Source: Gymnothorax reevesii (lineage: Eukaryota > Chordata > Actinopteri > Anguilliformes > Muraenidae). Taken from it: a stretch of DNA of 64,000 bases. Location: positions 120,579,166 through 120,643,165 of the forward strand of contig CM056576.1 of assembly GCA_029721435.1 (NCBI GenBank). Reading direction: 5' to 3'. This document shows positions 47,201 through 62,200 of the stretch, one piece after another; within the stretch, counting starts at the first letter, position 1, and each line of letters begins with the position of its first letter. A program made the translations under genes and the position numbers. A model generated the notes under the pieces. The model was not told the origin of the DNA, did not search any database, and worked only from the letters and a program-made list of their open reading frames with translations.

Positions 47201-50200
47201 CTAACACAGAAACACAAAAAGAAACAAACCAAATCAAAAACAATACCCCTTGCCCTCACCCTTTGGGTGGGCCGGGGTAATAACCATGAACTACCAAAAA
47301 CTAAATCAATTCCATATTTGGTGTCACTACTCTTTCAAATTATCAGGTACCCTGTCCTGTAGTTCTATAGTTTTATAAGATGAATGGCTCTTTGCTTGTT
47401 TTAAGCATATTGGAAAATTTGCCACAGTCCTTCTGCAGATCAACTGTCGTATTTGCTTTTTTCTCTGCAGGTAATGAAAGACAGCCTTTATAAAGTTGAG
47501 ATCAGGGCTCTGTCGCAGTTGTAACAACTCTATCAACTATCAACCGTCTTTAATGAAATACAAATATATATGTATATATTTTTAAATAGCTTAACATTTA
47601 CTGCTCTTTTCACCCTCAGCAACACTATTACGGGGAAAAAAAATTAATAAAAATTTTGAATAATCTAGTGTGCCTCAAATTTTTGCACAATAATGTGCAT
47701 TTTGTTGGTTTCCCAGCACTCATAGCTCATCTGTTTTCCTTTACCCCACAGGAAGCTATGGTGGTAGCCCTCAAGAGTCTGCCCTCCAGGACACTGCTCA
47801 ACATTGTGGGGTTTGGTTCAACCACAAAGACCCTCTTCAACTCCAGCAAACTGTGCACCGATGTCAGTACCAGTGTAATTGTGTCATTGTAATGGTTTAT
47901 ACTGGTTATACTATAATGGTTTATAATATCATTGTATATTATTGCACTCAGTAGGATTCCATGATATTAAATTGTTGTGTATGTAAAATTTCTCATTCTA
48001 TCATGACAGTCTGAAGATTTTGTCTTAGTGTTAGCGAGCATGCAACTTTTTGCGTCACAACTCATTAACAGTTTCATTTGGAGGTAAGAAAAAGGTGCGA
48101 AATCTGGTCTGACTGAGGAGTTAAATTTAGATGAAGTTTTGCTCTGGGAACACAACTCTGGTTGTCACAGATTGGAATCACAACTGCGATATCACATGCC
48201 TGGCATCACTGCCGGCTCAGGAGGACAAAAAGTCATTAAAATGTCCGCAGAAAATACGTGATGCCATAAAAATCTGGGTGCACTTAAAGATGGCTCTTAC
48301 CTTGAGCAGAGCTGGTATTTATCTGAGCGAATTACCTTGTTTGCTCCCCCTCGGATTACAGTGTCCAGGTCACTCCTCAGAGGTTGCCGTGACAGCGGTG
48401 TATCAGGTTTAGTCAGTGCGGGGGCAGGTAGTGCGAACGCTTTTTAATAAAGATGGCCATATGGTGATCTGACCACGCTTTAATGACATAATCACCATCC
48501 GATCTTTGGGCGGTAAAGAACAGGTGTCCGCAGATGCTTAGAATTCGTATAAATTATTATGCTCCGGGAGATAAGAGTAGTTTACAATGTAGATCTTTGC
48601 CTTCCAGGTGCTGGTTGGATTTCTTTCAAATAAGCTAAAATTAAAAACAATAATGATAATGGGCTCTTTCCTTAGCAAGCAGTTGCAGGTTATATTCATG
48701 TATTCCATCATACTTGTCAAACTATTCTTTCAAAGAAATCTATCCTGACTGCAAGGTCTGCAACATCGGTATTTCTGTCTTTGACAGCACGAACTGGCTC
48801 ATTGCATTTCATTATTGAAAAATTGTGTAAAGAGTATATTGTCATTCAGTGACTATTGTGGTTTTTAGACCAATTTTGCAGTGCTGGCTTGAGAATGATG
48901 CTTTTGTTTCTTCCAGGAAACCCTGGTGTCGGCCTATGAGTATGTCCAGAAGATGAGAGCCGACATGGGTGGTACTAATCTCCTTGGTGCCCTCTCCTGG
49001 GCGTTCCAACAGCCAGTGCAACGTAGCAGTCCCCGCCAGGTGCTCATCATCACAGATGGCACGGTCAGCAATGTCGGCAAAGTGCTGGAGCTCGTACGGA
49101 GGAACACCTGCTCAAGCAGGTAAAGATGGCTGGGGCCGGCTCAAACTGAGAACATTGTGATTTGACAGTTTGATAATGGAAAAAGAGAGCAGAATCAGCC
49201 ACAAGGAGTAACCCTTATAAATGACTGGCAAAGCTAGCCCTTGATTATGCCACTCCTCAGCTCGTGCCAATCTCAACTGCTGCTGTAAACATGCTTTGCC
49301 CCAAAATGTTTTAGTGATGACTAGAATTAGCCTATGCCATGAAAGCAAGATCAGCTCATGTTCCCGAAGGGAGGGGCGACATATTGTTTTTGTCCAGTTT
49401 CCCATGCGTGTATACTCGCGAAACCCGCATCGGCGTTCCCACCATTTCCAGACCATAACTCAGAAACTGTTTGATAAATTTCCATGAAAATTGCATATGC
49501 GCCTTTCACTATTTTGAGGTTATTAACTTTTCCAGTTTCTTCCAAAATGTCTGTGGAGATCGGTGAGGGGGGGCTGCATTGGGATGGGGGGAGATATTTA
49601 TTTGTTGTTTTTTTTTTTCCTTAAAAACAATCTCGAGTTGGGCTCTGTGATAGCATCAATATCAATAGTGCAGTGCCCATCCAAAACAGACAGCCTCTGA
49701 GCCGCGGCTCGTTAAGACTCGCTGCGGAGGTAGGTGCTTGGCTCAGTCTGCAGGGCCCTGAAGCCCCGCCCCCGCAGCTGCACAGCCCGCTGTTCACTTG
49801 TTTATTCAAAATTTATTAATATTTAATGTGTTTTGTGTCCAAATTGTGACAAATGCGTCACTGGGCATCCTTGGGTCCCCAGCAATACACCCACCAGGTG
49901 TGTAGATCAGATGAATATGAGAACACACACATGGACAGTGATTCCTTCTTTATAGTTAAATAGATGAGACAACATCAAATCCTTTCGAATGCAATAGTTT
50001 AAGCTAGATTGAGGCTCAAGTGATATATGAGTGGCCGTGCCTTTGAAAAATTGAATTAAATTGTGTATTTCATGCACTTGGAACCTGTGAAGATGAGGGG
50101 AGAGTATTTGGACTTGGAGAGACAAAACCTGGATTTGCCTTCAAAACCTTTTAAGCAATCTGCAGTGTTCAGTGTGCGACAATGAATCCAGATAGACTAC

Positions 50201-53200
50201 AGTACGTCTGCTCTACAGCCTGGGGCACTGGTTCTGCCAGTCTGTAACAACAGTGGGACCCAGTGCATACAGGTTCCTGCAGGTTGTACAGAGATATGAG
50301 CAGGTATCAGGTTCAGCTGCAAGACAAAAGGGGTGACAAAGGTAGATATTTTGGTTGGTCCCACTCCACACTCAGGCTATACCTACAGAACACTAATTAC
50401 AGCACATCTTAAATTGGGTTTGATGACAGGGAGGGAGGGGGGGGGGGGGTGTAGTGGTGGCGTAGCGCTATGTTAGGTCATTCCCAGCAATCATGCTAAG
50501 TGCTCTACTCTGCCAGCACGGGTTGCGCACCTCGCTCCCTTGGGCATAGTGGAAAAATCACTCTGGCTAATTCGATCTTTTTTCCATACATCTGTATTCC
50601 ACACACAAACAAATGGGTGCCTGGTTTCCTTTACTTCCTGCACTAACTCCACATTCCCTTACGATAGCAGATATTTTCCAGTTAGGAACCGCCTTCACAC
50701 CTTGGTGTAATGAAATTCGAAATTCGTAGCATTTTTTCTTTTTACCTGAGCTGCCTAAATTTTCTGACATCTAATGTGTTGTTGCGTTCTCAAGGGGGGG
50801 GGGGGGTAATCGTGCAGTATGTGTCTTGGACATTCAATTAGCAAAATGGCCCAATAACTCACAGAATGTATAAGGTTTTATGGGTTCTTCCTCAGAAAGA
50901 ATACTAATCCTTGAAATTACCAGGGTTCAAAGACCTCGGTGAATAAACATGTCCAATTAGCTGCGCAATCTGTATGTGGAATAATGTTTATCAGTATAAA
51001 GAGGAGTCTCAGGGGAAGTGTTTTAACATGGGCATTCGAGATTTTAGGTTTGAAGCTGAAGGAATAAATTCATACTATTGCAATAACTAAACAAGAAGTG
51101 AATTCCAATGATCCATCTTTATTCTTGAACCAACAATCCTCTACTCAACCCGGATTGAAGGATAACCAAGTTACTGGACACCTTCTGTTTTGTATGTAGC
51201 CCTGACTAACCATCCCTCGTTCAACAGCTAAAGACGTCATTGGGCTTATTTATAATGAGAGGAATAAGCAGGGTATGAACATGGTTGAAACACAAATTTA
51301 CAGGATTGTAGACCCTGGAACAGCGTTAGTAGACGGCCTCATTCCCTGAAAAAGATTGGCACCTTACCTTACAGATTTGCTTCAGCAGCAATATCATTCA
51401 CCACAAACAGTGACGGTGGAAGTTCCCTAATTTATTATGCTGTTATCGTGTAGATTTTTCAGTCGCTAGATTGACCTGACCCTTTCGTGAATAGTCTGAC
51501 ATTTAACGATGCCTGTTATCAACGGATTGGCGAAAGGTAAATTGCACTCAGATATTTGTTTTTTTTTTGTTTTTTTTTTGCAGTGGTCTTTGTGGAATTG
51601 CTTGTCAGATCATATGAAACTAGCTTTCAAGACCAGGCTTTGTACAGTGTGAGATTCTATCTAGTCCTTAACTCTTTAACTTCCGGTTTAACGGTTTGGT
51701 AGAGCAAACCAATGCTTTTTTAATCGGGGAGAAAGTTCAAGGGTTAAGTGGTCTAACTCTGGAGTACACTTTAATAGTCAGAAAATGGCTTGCTTTGTTG
51801 GGCTGATTTGCCGGATCTCACCAGTCTGCTGTGATATATTATATGGTTTCTGAGACTACAGAAAGAGTTTTGCCCATTTTACATCTTAACGGATATCTCT
51901 TTTGATTGGCAGGTGTTTTGGGGTGGGCCTCGGCCCATTGGCCTGCAGAAGGCTACTGCAAGGGGTGGCAAAAATATCAGGGGGAGTCACAGAGTTTATT
52001 GGCGAGGACGAGAGATTGCTGCCCAAGGTGAAAGTGATGTGACCTTTCCTCTTTTGGAGAACTCATAATGTCTCAAGATTTTTTGAAACCATAATGTACA
52101 ATATTTAGTGTTTAATTTGATGTCTTGATCCAAAATTATGTGTGTACTGTATATAACAAAATTATAATGACACATTTTCATTTCCCTGCAGTTGATAAAA
52201 TCCTTGAAGAAGGCCTTTGAGCCTGTACTAACAGATGTCCGTATTGACTGGTATGTTCCCGATAACTTGGAGGCACTTCTCTCACCCAATGAAATCCCAC
52301 CGTTGTATCCTGGAAACTGCCTCATTGGCTACTGCACCATCTATGACGTATCTGCCTTCAGAAGTAAGAGGAATGATGTAAGTGTCAAGCAGTTCTCCAC
52401 ACAAATGTAATTCAGCGAAAGGGCTCCCAAGAACAAACCTGTTCACATTCTGTCTCATGACATCACCCCCTCCGGCTTTGTAAATTAATTCTTCCAGCGT
52501 GGTTTCTTCACCACCTCAAACTGCTATTCACCTGTGGTAGAATAAAAATGACTCAATTAAACCTTTTAATAGAATATTTCAGTTTGGTCTCAAAATGTAT
52601 TGGAAGACTCTGGAACTGATGGAGAGATATAAAAAAGGCACCAAATGTCATTGTAAAAGGAGTGTAGCCTAATAAAGTTAGTGCTCTCAGAGGAACAATT
52701 GAAGCACCTATTACTAAAACCCCATGAGTCACACTTGACTTGACTTGACTTGACTTGTGGGGTTTTAGTAATCAGTGCTTCAATTACTTTTTAAACTAGT
52801 TCTACTCTCTTTTTTTTTTTTTTTTTTTTTAATTTGGCATCTCCAATCCCACCCGAATTTGTAATGCCCAATTGGCGAACTATGTACAAAGCTTGCTCGT
52901 ATGCGTCCCCTTGCTGCCAACTCAGGATAGTGAGACAGTTCACGGCTCTCCTCCGAAGCACGTGCCTGTCTGCCACTGATTCTTATACACTCATTGGTTG
53001 AATCTTCGCAAGTTCAGAACTAGGGCGGAGGTTACCCGGACATGAACCAAGCCGGAGTCTTCCTGACGAGCGCCCGTCTGGCCAACAGGAGGCGCTGGAG
53101 CAACGAACAAAGCTGTTATCGAATACCCAAATCCGGCAGCCCCTTCCCAATTTGAAACCCTGTAGCGCGATAGCCAATTGTGCGCTACTCTGAAAAAGCT

Positions 53201-56200
53201 GCCGACCCCTGCCGGTGGGTACGCCGAGGCTCGAACCCGCAACTTGGTGATCACTTCTGCACTGCAGCGTAGTGCCTTTACCGTGTGAGCCACCCAGCAG
53301 CTAACTAGTTCTATTCTCCACCAGCTTATCTAACTTGCAGACATAAGACGCAACTTCTGTACAATCAAAGCCTCAGTTCGTGACATCATTACCTCCGCCC
53401 AGCAAAGTTGGAGGAGGTTATGTGATCATTACCGTTTGTCTGTTGGTTAGTTTGTTTGTTAGCAGGATCACGCAAAAAGAGTGTAAACTTGGTGTAATGA
53501 TTAAGTATTGTTCAAGGAAGAGGTGATTTGATTTTGCGAGGTCAAGGGCAAAGGTCAAGGTCAAGGGCATGCAAAGGGTCAAAAACACATTAAAAATATA
53601 TGTACGCGAAGACTACAGGACTGCATAAACACAGGGGTTGCTAGCTAATACTGGCAAAAATAACATTGAGTACAATGGCGGAGGTACTTGCTCTCCGTGA
53701 GCGCAGCTCTAGTTAATTATTGTTACAAATCATTTTCAACCCGCAAATAGATGGAAATGTCTCCATGGTTTGGCTGGACTGTATCCTGACAAGCCTCTCA
53801 ATGGAATGAGCTGTATACTTGACTCCTCCCCCCCTCCCCCTTACGCACAGATGAAGTGCAGCATCTACAAGGGCCTGTCCAGGGGCTCCATGGGATCCGT
53901 ATTCGGGAATTCTCAGGACGAGCTCTGCATCCCCTTCATGGCTGACCCCCTCGATTCTCTGTTGGCCCCTTTGGAACAGGACGATGTTGAGGAGGCAGTT
54001 CGGGAGATTTCTCGGGAGATCTCTTCAGAGTTTTCATGCGCCAAGCCCACAGATGTTAGCCCCAGCACCGGTGAGACTTTTTTGTCAGTGGGTCTGGGGA
54101 ATACTGCGGTATTGGTGCTTCAGGCAGCAGATTTTTTTTCCACAACCTTGTGTGTTCACTCTGGCACAGTTGGCTTTACAAGGTTTTAAAACTCATCTGC
54201 CGGTGCATTATCAAAAATGTCTGTCATAAAAGGGCTTTAGTATTATTATTGCAGTTCCTGCTCAGTTTCTGCTTGAGCGGTACTGGTGTTTGCAGCTTTT
54301 ACGATACCTAGCGAACCACTCAGCCACAGAATTTCTCAGTCGCAACTGCACTTCCTTAGGTCCTCAGCAATGCACCCACCAAGTTTGAAGTCAATCGGTT
54401 TTATGGTTCTAGAGATATGCAAAGGGCATGCACACATACATATATACAGTACATGGAGATTATTTTGCGTTATAGTTAGATCATAAGCGTTTCAGTAATT
54501 TATTGTGACTTAAGATTTTACTTTTTGACTTTGAAGTGGAAAATATTATCATGCTGTAAGTTACGGTACGGTGTGCTGGAGATAATAAATGGGCTTTTGC
54601 TATTCAAAACTCGAGAAGTAAGTCAAATTTTTATCACCCCCCCCCCCCCCCCCGACATATAATGCGGGGGTATATAGTCATCAGTATATCTGTTTGTTTG
54701 CTCGTGCGTCCATCCATCTGTAATCATTTCATTTCCGGAGCAGAACTCCAGTACCTTTCAAAATGTTTTGTAGAAAGTTATTATTATGCTTATTAATCTG
54801 GTCCTAGACTGCCTTTTGATATTTTGGGATTTCTGAGATTTTTATTTTTTCTGTGATTAGTTAGATTAAGAAATTGCTGGGGCTGGAGGGATATGTTGAT
54901 ATCATTTTTTGTTAATCTCATTTTTACTCTTTTTCTGAGCAAAGAATTCATAAAAATTAGATGTCTATACATAAGACGAAAATGTTGCCGATTTCTGCGG
55001 TGTAAAGTGTCATCACTGATATGTGTAATAGTGTCTGCAGAGGGCGATGTGGAGCCGTCCAGCGACGTGCGGCGCAGGATTCAGCGGGACTCGTATGTGC
55101 AGGACCAGTACGTTCTGACGCGGTGCTCGCTGAGTAGCGAGAGAGGGCTTCCCCAGGCCTCCTCAGGGTCTGACTGTCCACCTCAGCGCCCTCTGCTGGA
55201 CACCGTTTCCCTACCCCAGGGCCTGGAGAGGATGGGCCCCCCTGAGCAACGCAGGCTCTCACGCTGGGAGTCGCCTTGGCATTACACGCAGTCCTCAGAG
55301 AGCAACGAAATGGAGTCTGGGAAGGTATGCAATGACTGCTGGAATCAGGTAGTAGGGATTAAAGGAAAAAGCCCGAGAAGCAGTGGGTTACAGTGATTTT
55401 ATAACGGCGGAGGGGTGTTCTAAGGCATGACTACATGTAGCCCATTAAATAAACCAACAAAAAAAAAAAATCGACAATTTATTGGTAATAATGCAACAAT
55501 AAAATTGAGAACTATTCGTTCTTCCACCAAGCAAGATCGAGTGGACAGAATGGTTGGCAAGCAACACAGATGCTAAGGTTGCTTTTTCATCTAGTGCCAT
55601 TATTATGTCAGATCAGGCTATTTAGGCTCGTTAATGTAGATATACCATGATAGCAGGCTATTTGGAATGTCAGCTTCAGTCTCCCGAAGGCCTCGTTAAA
55701 TAATTTTACGTTCGTTTCGGTTTCAGTTTTAGATCCTTGTTCTCAACTCACACCGATTGGCCATATCATTACAACCAGCAACGAGAGTAAGGAACAAGAT
55801 TGACTTTTGTCCTCCACACTTGCCAGTGTCCAGGAAAATAATTGAATTGTGCATTGGTTTGCTAGCCAGCTTGTTAACTAGCATTCACTACAATGGATGT
55901 GGTTACCCTACAAAAAGCCCATAAAATAAACACTCGAGAAAAAAATATCAACAATTTAGCACCAATACTGGAATAGTGAGCTAGTTGGCAACGTAGCTAG
56001 CAAGCTAAAGTGATATTGAAGTATATAGCTAGCTAGGTAGATAGCCAACTGGTTAGCGGGTTAAAAGGCTAAACTTTGCTAACACTGAAATAGCAAGCTA
56101 AAAGTCTTGAAACAAACGTAACCTAACGAGTCAGTTGAGTGCAGAGTAGTTGCTTGCTCGGCCAGGCGCACAGGGATATTTTGTGCTGCGGTCTGCCTCA

Positions 56201-59200
56201 GAATACAGTGGGTTACACTGATTTTATACCAGCATGGAACGCGGCTCAGCCAATCACATTTAAGGATGGGAAGCACCCGTTTTATAAAACATCATTAGAC
56301 AAGTGTCTGTATGTGAGCGTATGTGTTTATTACACATAGCAAAAGAAAATCAGGATGGCAACCAATTATATACAATACTGATGAAGGCATACAGTATGTC
56401 TTGAGCGTTATGGAAAAATCTGTTAAGTCTAATTACGGTTCACGCTGAGTTAGGATCATTTTTGTGCTTTCTAGGCTTTGCCTCATCACAGACAGTAAGA
56501 CGTGTAAAAAATAATCCCTGATCCTTATGTTCTGCCATGGCAAAACCCAGCAAGTCATTGGTATTTAATTGTGTCTAAAGCAGAAACCTAGCAAGCTGAT
56601 CCTTCTGGGTTTCTCAACATTAAATTTACTCTTTTTTTTTGTCGCGGCAAAATCTAGCAAGTTGATTTAGCCACTTATGAAACAGCATGGATACTGCATA
56701 GCACATGCATGAAAGGAAGAATAAACTCTTTCATTGAGAGAGTGATTGTAGTATGTGATACTTCTGGTGTGTATCACGTGTGATTGGAAAACGTGGGCCA
56801 TGAATCATGGTTTTTAAGCATTGATTTTTGGGCTATGTTTGTTTGCAGTTAGCACAAGGCTAATCTCTGTATATGCCTGTGTTGGGTGTGTTGCAGGCAG
56901 GCAGGATATTGAGTGCGGAGGAGCTGCGGCGCAGACAGAAGGCTCTCGCTCGTTCGGCCATGGCCAGCCGCAGCTTCTCCTCCCCCCAGGGCGAGCTGGA
57001 CATGCACCGCCTGCGGAGGGCGCTAGAGAAGGTGTCCTTCGATCAGGCCTTGGGGGGGCGACTGGACGAGAGCGACGCGGAGCTTCAGCTCACTCCTTGC
57101 GGGGCTCTCTCCCGCCGCAGTCTCACAGACTCCAGTGAGCCTCACAGTCACATCACTGTCCTGCTCATACTCTCACTGGTTACACTCTGTAATACTGTGG
57201 CTTAACGCCACACTAAACTGTGTCTATGAGCAGATGGACAGGCTGATTCCAGTAGGCCCCCCAAACTCATTATTTGCACGGGGTATAAATACAGTAAAGC
57301 CTGATATTAACATAATGATAATTTGTGATGTCTAAGTCTGTACACAAATTTTTGTTTTTGACTGATGAACTAAATTAGCTGCATACACCAGTGTTAATTA
57401 ACATGCAGGTTAGGGGTGCCCCGGTGGCACATCGACCTAAATGGGCGCGCCATAAAGGCTGTGTCCTTCTCGTGGCGAACTGGGTTCGATTCTGGCTCTG
57501 GTCATTTGCTGCATGTTCTCCCCAGCTTTCCTGTCTCTCTCTGTACTCTTACTGTCAAATAGGGGTGAAAATACCTAAAAAAAAAATCTTAAAAAAAAAC
57601 ATGCAGGTTGACTACCGTGGGACAATCCATTTAAGGACACAAGAACAAAGTATTGACCCTCGTCAAGAACATGCAGTGAGACTATACATAATCCCGGAAA
57701 AAAATGATGATTACTATCACTAATTAGCCTGAAATTCCATATTACTGATGAAGTGTCATGATCTTAACTACAGGGCAGAGATGTCCAGTGATATCTAGAA
57801 TGAGCCAATTAGGGTGCAGGTATTTGTTTTGGCCCAGTGCCACGATGCCCGATTCAACTTTTTGAGGTCTTAATAGGCCATGATCGGTTAACCCCACAGA
57901 ACTCTTGCACCCATATATGGGTTCATCAGATTCATAACTTTCATAAAATTAGGCTAAAGTAAGCACCTGCATTGCCAACAGCCTCTTTTCAGATAAGGGT
58001 GGACACCCCTGCTACGGGAGACACTGTTCTGTTGCCTCTCCCTATCTTGACCCCAGGTGGTTTGCTGTTCCCTGCCTCCCCCCTGGATTGGGACAGCTTC
58101 ACTGACCCAGAGTACCTCTTCTCTGCTGCCCCGCCTGAGGAACCCTCGCCACCCCCTGGCCTGTGCCGCTCCGTCATCCACGGGGTCCTGTCTGGAAAGC
58201 CCGTGTCTTGGGAGGTGTCTGTGGACCTGTCCCCTCTCTGGTGCCCTGAAGGCCCAGCCCCAGAGCCAGATGGCTGGGTGGAGATAGTGCACCACCTGAC
58301 TGCGCGCTCCGTCATACGCGACTTCGAGAACATGGCGGAGAAGGAGTCTGACATTGAGCACGGTGAGGTTTACGTCTCGGGAGGCTGGTACTCATTTGGA
58401 ATGCTGGTTGGTTGAAGTTGAAGTAATGAGACAGGGTCTCCGGTCAATGGTCAATGAAGCATTTACCAACTGTGTATTATCTGGGAATATATGGGCTGTA
58501 TTCAGTTTCATAGATCTTATATTCAAAGTAGGGCAATTTTTTTTCACGAACTATACAGCACTAGATAAAAAAATGATTTAATCAAGTCTGTTCAGAAGTG
58601 GGAACCCATGTAGTCCCCGCCCCCTCCATAAGCTGGGCTGGTGATGATTCCTGATAAAATGGGCATAGAGTAGGTAGTTGCAATTTGTGAATCAATGCCT
58701 TATAGTAGATCAATGGCTAGCCAGCCAGTGATTGAAAAAGGTGTCATGCCCATGGAAGTCAATAGAAAAGCTATGTTTGCCTTACAGGTCCAGCGAAGAG
58801 GTATCGCATGAAAGCCATCCAGACCAGTAAAGGCTGCAACATTATCTGCACGTATACAGCCTTTGCTGCGGTGGATGGTAACACCAAAGAGGGTATTACA
58901 GGATCAGTGGAAGTGCGAAAAACAGGTATGACATTATCATGCAGCGACCAGCTATTAGGGCCTAAGCTTTCAAAATCAGTGTGTACATTTTCTTGAAAAG
59001 CAAAGATTACCTTACTGTTACATATATGAAACTTGGGAGCAAATGTTCAAACCTTAGATACATATTTCTGATAATACAAAACCCAAAACCACTGAAGTTG
59101 GCACGTTATGTAAATCGTAGATAAAAACAGAATACAATGATTTGCAAATCCCTTTCAACTTATATTCAATTGAATACACGGCAAAGACAAGTTGTTTAAT

Positions 59201-62200
59201 GTTCAAACTGAGAAACTTTATTTTTTTTTGCAAATAATCATTAACTTAGAATTTAAAGGCAACAACACATTGCAAAAAAGTTGGCACAGAGGCCCTTTTA
59301 CCACTGTGTTACATCGCCTTGCCTTTTAACAACACTCAGTAAACGTTTGGGAACTGAGGAGACCAATTTTTGAAGATTTTCAGGTGAGACTCTTTCCCAT
59401 TCTTGCTTGATGTACAGCTTAAGTTGTTCAACAGTCCGGGGTCTTCGTTGTCGTATTTTACGCTTCATAATGCGCCACACATTTTCAATGGGAGACAGGT
59501 CTGGACCACAGGCAGGCCAGTCTAGTACCCGCAGTCTTTTACTACGGAGCCATGCTGTTGTAACATGTGCAGAATGTGGCTTGGCATTGTCTTGCTGAAA
59601 TAAGCAGGGGCGTCCATGAAAAAGAAGTTGCTTGGATGGCAACATATGTTGCTCCAAAACTTGTATGTACCTTTCAGTATTAATGGTGCCTTCACATATG
59701 TGTAAGTTGCCCATGCCTTGGGCACTAATACACCCCCATACCATCACAGATGCTGGCTTTTGAACTTTGCGCCTATAACAGTCCGGATGGTTCGTTTCCT
59801 CTTTGGTCCGGAGGACACGACGTCCACAGTTTCCAAAAACAATTTGAAATGTGGACTCGTCAGACCACAGAACACCTTTCCACTTTGCATCAGTCCATCT
59901 TAGATGAGCTTGGGCCCCGCGAAGCCGGCGGCGTTTCTGTGTGCTGTTGATAAATAGCTTTCACTTTGCATTGTAGAGTTTTTACTTGCACTTGCAGATG
60001 TAGCGACGAACTGTAGTTACTGACAGTGGTTTTCTGAAGTGTTCCTGAGCCCATGTGGTGATGTCCTTTACACACTGATGTCGGTTTTTGATGCAGTACC
60101 GCCTGAGGGATTGAAGGTCACGGGCCTTCAATGTTGGTTTTCGGCCTTGTCGCTTACGTGCAGTGATTTTTCCAGATTCTCTGAACCTTTTGATGATATT
60201 ATGGACAGTAGATGATGAAATCCCTAAATTTCTCGCAATAGCTCGTTGAGGAATGTTGTTTTTAAACTATTCGACAATCAGCTCACGCATTTGTTCACTA
60301 AGTGGTGACCGTCACCCCATCCTTGTTTGTGAATGACTGAGCATTTCAGGGAAGCTGCTTTTATACCCAATCATGGCACCCACCTCTTCCCAATTAGCCC
60401 GTTCACCTGTGGGATGTTCCAAATAAGTGTTTGATGAGCATTCCTCAACTCTCTCAGTCTTTTTTGCCACTTGTGCCAGCTTTTTTGAAACATGTTGCAG
60501 GCATCAAATTCCAAATGAGCTAATATTTTCAAAAAATTTCAAAGTTTACCTGTTCGAACATTAAGTAACTTGTCTTTGCTGTGTATTCAATTGAATATAG
60601 GTTGAAAAGGATTTGCAAATCATTGTATTCTGTTTTTATTTACGATTTACACAACGTGCCAACTTCACTGGTTTTGGGTTTTGTATTTAAAAATTTTTCT
60701 TCCAATTGCTATTCCCACAATAAGCTTTGAAATCTCATTAAAAGTCACAAAGAACATCAATGACTAAATAATATTGTGTCATCCTTTGACCAAATCACAG
60801 GTGAAGTATTACATTTTTAAAATTCAACTTAATAAACCAGTACATTTTGTAGAACAAGTAGCATTTTAATAGTTGACCAAAAAAATTTTATATGGGGGGG
60901 AATCCAATATGATCGCACATGGATGCTGGGTTTCTGGCTTATTTTGTTTTATAGGGGCAATATTATGCTTTTTGGATTTTTCTTTTCTTTTGTGTGTTAT
61001 GAAGCCTTTTGTGCATGTAAAATTTCAGCAAAGTTACAGAGGCCAAAGTCCTTGCCAAAGGGAGTTATTCTCTGTGACAGAAAACACAGATCCTGATCCT
61101 GATCTATATTACACTGAACTGCCTAAAATGTCTTGTTTGTAGTCCATTTTCTTCTGTAATTTGTCTACATCATGTAACAATGCAACATAATACGCGTCTA
61201 GTTGCTAGTTTGGCACGCCCCCAAAGCTAGACATTGTTTTCTTCAGTGCAAAGACAGATACCCCTTTTAATGGATTTCCAAAGGAAGAAAAAGAGGGAAA
61301 TCAGGGGTTAAAATTTATTTTAACTATTTTACTCTGTTCCCAACATTTTACTGAGGACTGACTCCTGAGCTGCAATTGCCCAGCTACAACAGCCTGGATT
61401 TTAAGTAAGCCAGCCTTCAAGGAGCTGTGTCATGATTACTTTGCATGCTTACATCCTAAGGAAGTGAATTCTTGACTGCAAGTCACAATCTGATTCCATC
61501 CTTTCCAATCTGTCTTCGTTCTGTATAGTATGTATGTATTTTGGTTACTCCAGCATTATGCTTTTTATATTAAGGAGCTTCCTATGGAAATATGAGGATT
61601 CAAAGTGCTATTTTAAGCGTTAGCAAAGGGATACAAGGAATAAGTTTCCAATGGTTTCCATTGCCAATAATCATAAAAGAAGAAAAATGCCTTCTAGATT
61701 TTCACTTGCAGTTGAGCGGATTTACTCCGTTCCAAGTTGTGAGTATGCGCAGTATTTGTGACCCAGCTCCTTTGAGGAGACAGGAGACAAAACAGCCTGT
61801 TTCACACTAAGTGAGCCCAAAGTGCTGCGTGCATAGCCTTCACAGCTCTAACTAGGTGCTTGTAGACTAAAAAACATACACATTTTTGCAAATAGATCAT
61901 GAAAATGAAAGTGTTATATTGGGACATGGAGCCTCTTTTTTTTTGCTGCTTCAATGTTTGCCTTCCAAATCATAGTAGATTTGGTTCTCATTAGCAGACT
62001 GACTTTTTCTTTACTTGGTATACAGATGATTCACGTTTGGTGGTAAGTTTGTTTGAATAAACGGCTATAATCTAGTGATTTTTTTTTTTGTTGTTGTTGT
62101 TGATTCCATGTTCTGTTCAATGCATAACCAACCTTCCAGCCCAAAATCACTTCAGCATTCACTTTGGCTTATTTCTTTATAACCCAATAGTCAATTAAGA

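Noticed and set aside
57954..58361. Open frames of 121-135 codons on the minus strand
   Set aside because: Antisense shadows of vwa5b2 exon 15, with no splice sites or protein-like domains.
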